This document shows positions 12,566 through 15,708 of a stretch of 15,708 nt of DNA, one piece after another. Positions within the stretch are counted from its first letter, which is position 1. Every line of letters starts with the position of its first letter. The notes beneath the pieces were generated by a model. That model worked only from the letters and a program-made list of their open reading frames with translations. It did not search any database and had not been told where the DNA came from. The stretch lies in assembly GCA_046723645.1 (NCBI GenBank), contig JBKOUY010000132.1, positions 1-15,708 of the forward strand. Reading direction: 5' to 3'. Both the position numbers and the translations under genes were made by a program. The DNA comes from DASQUK01 sp046723645 (GTDB lineage: Bacteria; Actinomycetota; Acidimicrobiia; Acidimicrobiales; VFJN01).

Positions 12566-14563
12566 GTGGCCGCCGATCGCCTGCTCCACGACCTGGACGA
12601 GGCGCAGAGGCGGGCGGTCACGTCACCGGCGCGACCCCTCGCCATCGTGGCCCCCGCGGGGTCGGGCAAGACCAGGGTGCTCACCAGGCGGATCGCCTGG
12701 CGCGTCGAGACGGGCGACGCCGACGCCAGCCATGTCCTGGCGCTCACCTTCACCCGCAAGGCCGCGGGCGAGCTGCGGGACCGGCTCCGGGCGCTGGGGC
12801 TGCGCGACGGTGTGGCCGCCGGCACGTTCCACGGCGTGGCCTACGCGCAGCTCCGCGGCCGATGGGCCGACGACGGGCGCCCGCCGCCCGAGCTCCTCGT
12901 CCGCAAGAGTCGGCTGCTGGAGGACATCGTCGGCGGGTCGCGTGGCCAGAGCCAGCTCTCGGCCGGCCAGCTCGCCGCGGAGATCGAGTGGGCCAAGGCG
13001 CGGCTCACCGGTCCGGACGGCTACGCCGACACCGTGGCGGCCGCGCGCCGCCGCACGCCGTCGCCGCCCAAGCGCATCGCCGACCTGTACCGCCGCTACG
13101 AGGAGGCGAAGCGCGAGGCGCGCATGGTCGACTTCGACGACCTGCTGCGGCTGTGCAGCCACCTCATCGAGACCGACGCGAGCTTCGCCGCCGCCCAGAG
13201 GTGGCGGTACCGCCACCTATTCGTGGACGAGTTTCAGGACGTCAACCCGCTCCAGCTCCGGTTGCTCGACGCGTGGCGCGGCGACAGCTACGACCTCTGC
13301 GTGGTCGGTGACCCCCAGCAGGCCATCTACGGCTGGAACGGTGCGGACGCCGGCTTCCTGGCGGGCTTCCGCCGGCTCTACCCGCCGGCGGACGTGATCG
13401 AGCTGGTGGGCAGCTACCGCTCCACCCCCTCGATCCTGGCCGCGGCGGGGGACGTCCTCCGCGCCGCCGGGGTCTCCGGCCGTGGGGTGAGCGCCCGGCG
13501 GCCCGACGGGGTTCCGCCCCGCCTCGAGCGCCATGCCAGCGACTTGAACGAGGCCCGGGCCATCGCCCGGGCAGTGCGCGACCGGCGCGGCCCACGCGCC
13601 GCCTGGTCGTCACAGGCGGTGCTGGTCCGGACCCACGCACAGATTCCCCCGATCGCCGATGCCCTCCGGCGCGCCGGGATCCCCCACACGGTGCGGGGCA
13701 CCGACAGCCTGCTGAGCCACCGATCGGTCCGGGACGCCCTGGACCTGCTACGGCGGGACGACACGGCGCTGGCCGGGCGCCTGCCCGACCTTGCCACCTT
13801 GGCGGACCCGATCGACGGCGGCGGCGAGACGGCAGGCGAGCCCGCCGCCAGGGGACGCGCCGAGCTCGACCTCGTCATCGAATTGGCCGAGGATCACCTC
13901 CGGCTGAACCCCGGCGCGCGTGCCCCCGACTTCGCCACGTGGCTGGTCGCGACCTTTACGGCCGAGGGCGCCGACGGCTGGGGCGATGCCGTCACCCTGG
14001 CCACGTTCCACGCCGCCAAGGGACTGGAGTGGCCGATCGTCCACCTGGCCGGGCTGGAGGACGGCTACGTGCCGATCGCCCACGCGCGCACCGCCGCCGA
14101 GCGCGCCGAGGAGGCCCGCCTGCTGTACGTGGCCATGACCCGGGCCGAGGACGAACTGCGCTGCTCGTGGGCCGCGGAGCGGACGTTCGGCGGGCGAACC
14201 GGCGAGCGCCGCCTGACCCCCTGGCTGGCGGGGCTGGCGGAGCGCCGGCGGGGTCGACCCGGCGACGACGGCCCCGAGCCGGCGTCCGACTGGCGGGAGC
14301 GCCTCGCCGACCAGCGGGCCCAGCTGGCCGAGGCGTCCGTCGGACGGGCGCCGTCCGCCGCACTCACCGCCCTGCTGGCGTGGCGCGACGAGCAGGCCCG
14401 GGCGGCGCGGGTCGAGCCAGGGGCGCTCCTCGACGACCGGCTCCTGGAGGCGATCGCGGAGGCGCGGCCGACGACGACCGACGAGCTGGCGGCCGTCCCC
14501 GGCATGGGCCGGCTGCTGGCGGGCCGGATCGGGGCCGGTCTGCTGGCCGCGCTCCGGGCCTGA
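12566..14563 (+). CDS. uvrD2: UvrD2-type superfamily 1 DNA helicase with C-terminal HRDC domain
   Basis: 665 residues from the GTG at 12566 (the frame is open upstream but opposite the zincin gene). An ATP-driven 3'-5' helicase of the UvrD/Rep group, acting in DNA repair. Motif I APAGSGKT (29-36), Ia LTFTRKAAGEL (60-70), II DEFQD (221-225), III VVGDPQQAIYGWNGAD (246-261), IV GSYRST (282-287), V TFHAAKGLEWPIVHL (about 480-495) and VI LLYVAMTRAEDEL (about 518-530) are all intact. The last 70 residues (SAALTALLAWRDEQAR, then TTDELAAVPGMG) form an HRDC domain, the mark of actinobacterial UvrD2. Unlike mycobacterial UvrD2 it has only three scattered cysteines and no tetracysteine motif. The sigma-like gene follows by 43 nt on the same strand. 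Confidence 0.93.
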   Translation: MAADRLLHDLDEAQRRAVTSPARPLAIVAPAGSGKTRVLTRRIAWRVETGDADASHVLALTFTRKAAGELRDRLRALGLRDGVAAGTFHGVAYAQLRGRWADDGRPPPELLVRKSRLLEDIVGGSRGQSQLSAGQLAAEIEWAKARLTGPDGYADTVAAARRRTPSPPKRIADLYRRYEEAKREARMVDFDDLLRLCSHLIETDASFAAAQRWRYRHLFVDEFQDVNPLQLRLLDAWRGDSYDLCVVGDPQQAIYGWNGADAGFLAGFRRLYPPADVIELVGSYRSTPSILAAAGDVLRAAGVSGRGVSARRPDGVPPRLERHASDLNEARAIARAVRDRRGPRAAWSSQAVLVRTHAQIPPIADALRRAGIPHTVRGTDSLLSHRSVRDALDLLRRDDTALAGRLPDLATLADPIDGGGETAGEPAARGRAELDLVIELAEDHLRLNPGARAPDFATWLVATFTAEGADGWGDAVTLATFHAAKGLEWPIVHLAGLEDGYVPIAHARTAAERAEEARLLYVAMTRAEDELRCSWAAERTFGGRTGERRLTPWLAGLAERRRGRPGDDGPEPASDWRERLADQRAQLAEASVGRAPSAALTALLAWRDEQARAARVEPGALLDDRLLEAIAEARPTTTDELAAVPGMGRLLAGRIGAGLLAALRA

Positions 14564-14606
14564 AGTTCCCGTTGACCGGCGACCCCGACCGCGCGACAAG
14601 TGGTGC

Positions 14607-14924
14607 ATGGGTGATCCCTTCGACTTCATCAGCGAGGACGGGTGGCCCTACCGAGATGACGGCGACGATGCCGAGCAGCTCGAGCCCATCGACCTGCGTT
14701 CCGATACCGACGACGATCTCGTCGCCCTGCATGCGTTGCCGACCCATGCCCTGACGGGGTTGACGGACATGGAGCGCACGGTGGTGAGCGCCCGCTTCGG
14801 GCTCGACGGCCACCGGCCACGCACGCTCCAAGAGCTGCACGAGGAGCTCGGGCTCTCCCGCGAGCGGGTCCGGCACACCCTCGCTGATGGACTGGACAAG
14901 CTGCGAGGCGTGCTCGAGGTCTAG
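14607..14924 (+). CDS. Small stand-alone sigma-70 region 4 (helix-turn-helix) protein
   Basis: 105 residues. An acidic N-terminal part (1-43, many Asp and Glu) is followed by a sigma-70 region 4 (about 44-102): LTDMERTVVSARFGLDGHRP, then TLQELHEELGLSRERVRHTL and GLDKLR. This matches the primary-sigma pattern LxxREREVLxxRFGLDxxxPxTLxEVGxxxGVTRERIRQIexxALxKLR, the -35-binding helix-turn-helix. Region 2, needed for -10 melting, is missing and there is no room for it upstream. So it is not a complete sigma factor; it could act as an accessory factor, anti-sigma-like partner or DNA-binding regulator. Start ATG 14607 has only a weak ribosome site and may be coupled to uvrD2, 43 nt before. Its stop overlaps the xthA stop at CTAG. 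Confidence 0.88.
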   Translation: MGDPFDFISEDGWPYRDDGDDAEQLEPIDLRSDTDDDLVALHALPTHALTGLTDMERTVVSARFGLDGHRPRTLQELHEELGLSRERVRHTLADGLDKLRGVLEV

Positions 14925-15706
14925 AGCACGTCCACGAACTGAGGTGCGTGGTCGCTGGGCTTGTGGCCCTTGCGCGCGTTCCGGTCGATGAACGCCCATG
15001 TCACCCGGTCCGCCAGCGCCGACGACAGCATCATCAGGTCGATGCGCATGCCCTGGTGCTTGTGGAAGGCGCCGGCCCTGTAGTCCCACCAGCTGAACAG
15101 GTCGGGCTCCCCCGGATACTGCTCGCGGAACGCATCGCGCAGCCCGAAGGCCTCCAGCTCCCCCAGGGCGGCCCGCTCCTCGGGCGTCACGTGCGTGGCG
15201 CCGTGCACCGCCTTGGGGTTCCACACGTCGATGTCCTCGGGCGCGACGTTGAAGTCGCCGCACACCGCGATGCCGGCGGCCGCCGGGTGGAGGCCGGACT
15301 CGGCCTCGACGTGGGCGCGCAGGCGGGCGAGCCAGCGGAGCTTGTGTTGGAACTGCTCGTGGCCGACCTGCCGGCCGTTGGGGACGTAGACCGACGACAC
15401 CCGCACGCCGCCGCAGGTGGCAGACACGAGGCGGGCCTCGTCGTCGGGGGGCCCGCCGTCGCCGAAGCCGGAGACGGGATCGTCGAGCCCGACCCGGCTC
15501 GCGATCGCCACGCCGTTCCAGCGGCCCTGCCCGTGATGGACGCTCGCGTAGCCGCGGCCGTGCAGGTCGAGCGCAGGGAAGGCGGCGTCGGCCACCTTCG
15601 TCTCCTGGAGGCACACGATGTCGGGCTGCACGGTGTCCAGCCACTCCCAGATGCGCACCACGCGTTCGGCGGTCAGCGCGTTGACGTTCCAGGTGGCGAT
15701 GCGCAC
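14921..15706 (-). CDS. xthA: Exodeoxyribonuclease III (AP endonuclease family)
   Basis: 261 residues, typical for the family. It cleaves DNA 5' of abasic sites and removes 3'-blocking groups and 3' ends in base excision repair. Exonuclease III motifs: ATWNVN (4-9, metal-site Asn7), CLQETK (32-37, Glu35), SSVYVPNG (104-111, Tyr107), CGDFNVAPEDID (149-160, Asp151 and Asn153), RIDLMM (221-226, Asp223) and SDHAP (251-255, catalytic His253). The GTG at 15706 gives MRIATWNVN, the normal family opening, so the gene is probably complete even though only 2 nt remain before the window edge; its ribosome site is not visible. It converges on the sigma-like gene with a 4-bp overlap of stop codons. Confidence 0.95.
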   Translation of the reverse strand: MRIATWNVNALTAERVVRIWEWLDTVQPDIVCLQETKVADAAFPALDLHGRGYASVHHGQGRWNGVAIASRVGLDDPVSGFGDGGPPDDEARLVSATCGGVRVSSVYVPNGRQVGHEQFQHKLRWLARLRAHVEAESGLHPAAAGIAVCGDFNVAPEDIDVWNPKAVHGATHVTPEERAALGELEAFGLRDAFREQYPGEPDLFSWWDYRAGAFHKHQGMRIDLMMLSSALADRVTWAFIDRNARKGHKPSDHAPQFVDVL

Positions 15707-15708
15707 GA

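Overview
The window is very GC-rich (about 70% by eye) and densely coded. GTG starts are frequent, several operators and promoters look actinobacterial, and the genes include a GTP-dependent PEP carboxykinase, a UvrD2-type helicase with an HRDC end, an MhuD-like heme monooxygenase and an F420-type luciferase-like oxidoreductase. This points to a chromosomal stretch of an actinomycete, most likely Acidimicrobiia or a close relative. That placement rests on remembered protein likeness, not on a search. I see no tRNA, rRNA, CRISPR array, insertion sequence, integrase or phage gene.

Layout. At 1-372 (minus) is the start of a secreted or membrane-anchored Pro/Thr-rich protein that runs off the left edge. 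At 548-811 (plus) is a small cold-shock-like protein, then pckG (842-2650), a heat-shock-type promoter and hsp20 (2804-3271) ending at a strong hairpin terminator. A gap of about 320 bp precedes a stand-alone Lrp/AsnC ligand-binding domain (3591-3827). A run of five minus-strand genes (7592 down to 3850) follows: alpha/beta hydrolase, alpha-methylacyl-CoA racemase, LmbE-type deacetylase, MhuD-like heme monooxygenase and a four-helix membrane protein. It is fired divergently from a luciferase-like oxidoreductase (7654-8556) across a 61-bp gap holding a perfect palindrome. A possible small membrane protein (8695-8477, minus) overlaps the oxidoreductase 3' end. Next comes the Leloir pair galT-galK (8768-10638, overlapping stop/start). 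Facing them are a TroA/BtuF-fold protein without signal peptide and a PH-SHOCT membrane protein (12039-10694, overlapping by 4 nt), then a minimal zincin protease (12487-12134). On the plus strand uvrD2 (12566-14563) is followed by a stand-alone sigma-region-4 protein (14607-14924), which ends in a 4-bp CTAG overlap with the converging xthA (15706-14921).

How it fits together. pckG (gluconeogenesis), galT/galK (galactose entry), the racemase with its hydrolase (branched acyl-CoA handling) and xthA/uvrD2 (DNA repair) are housekeeping or peripheral metabolism. I found no clear new multi-gene system. The items most worth a second look are the lone sigma-region-4 protein behind uvrD2, the MhuD-like enzyme paired with a His-bearing four-helix membrane protein, the divergent palindrome at 7611-7628, the hidden small membrane ORF, and three neighbouring genes whose starts look leaderless.
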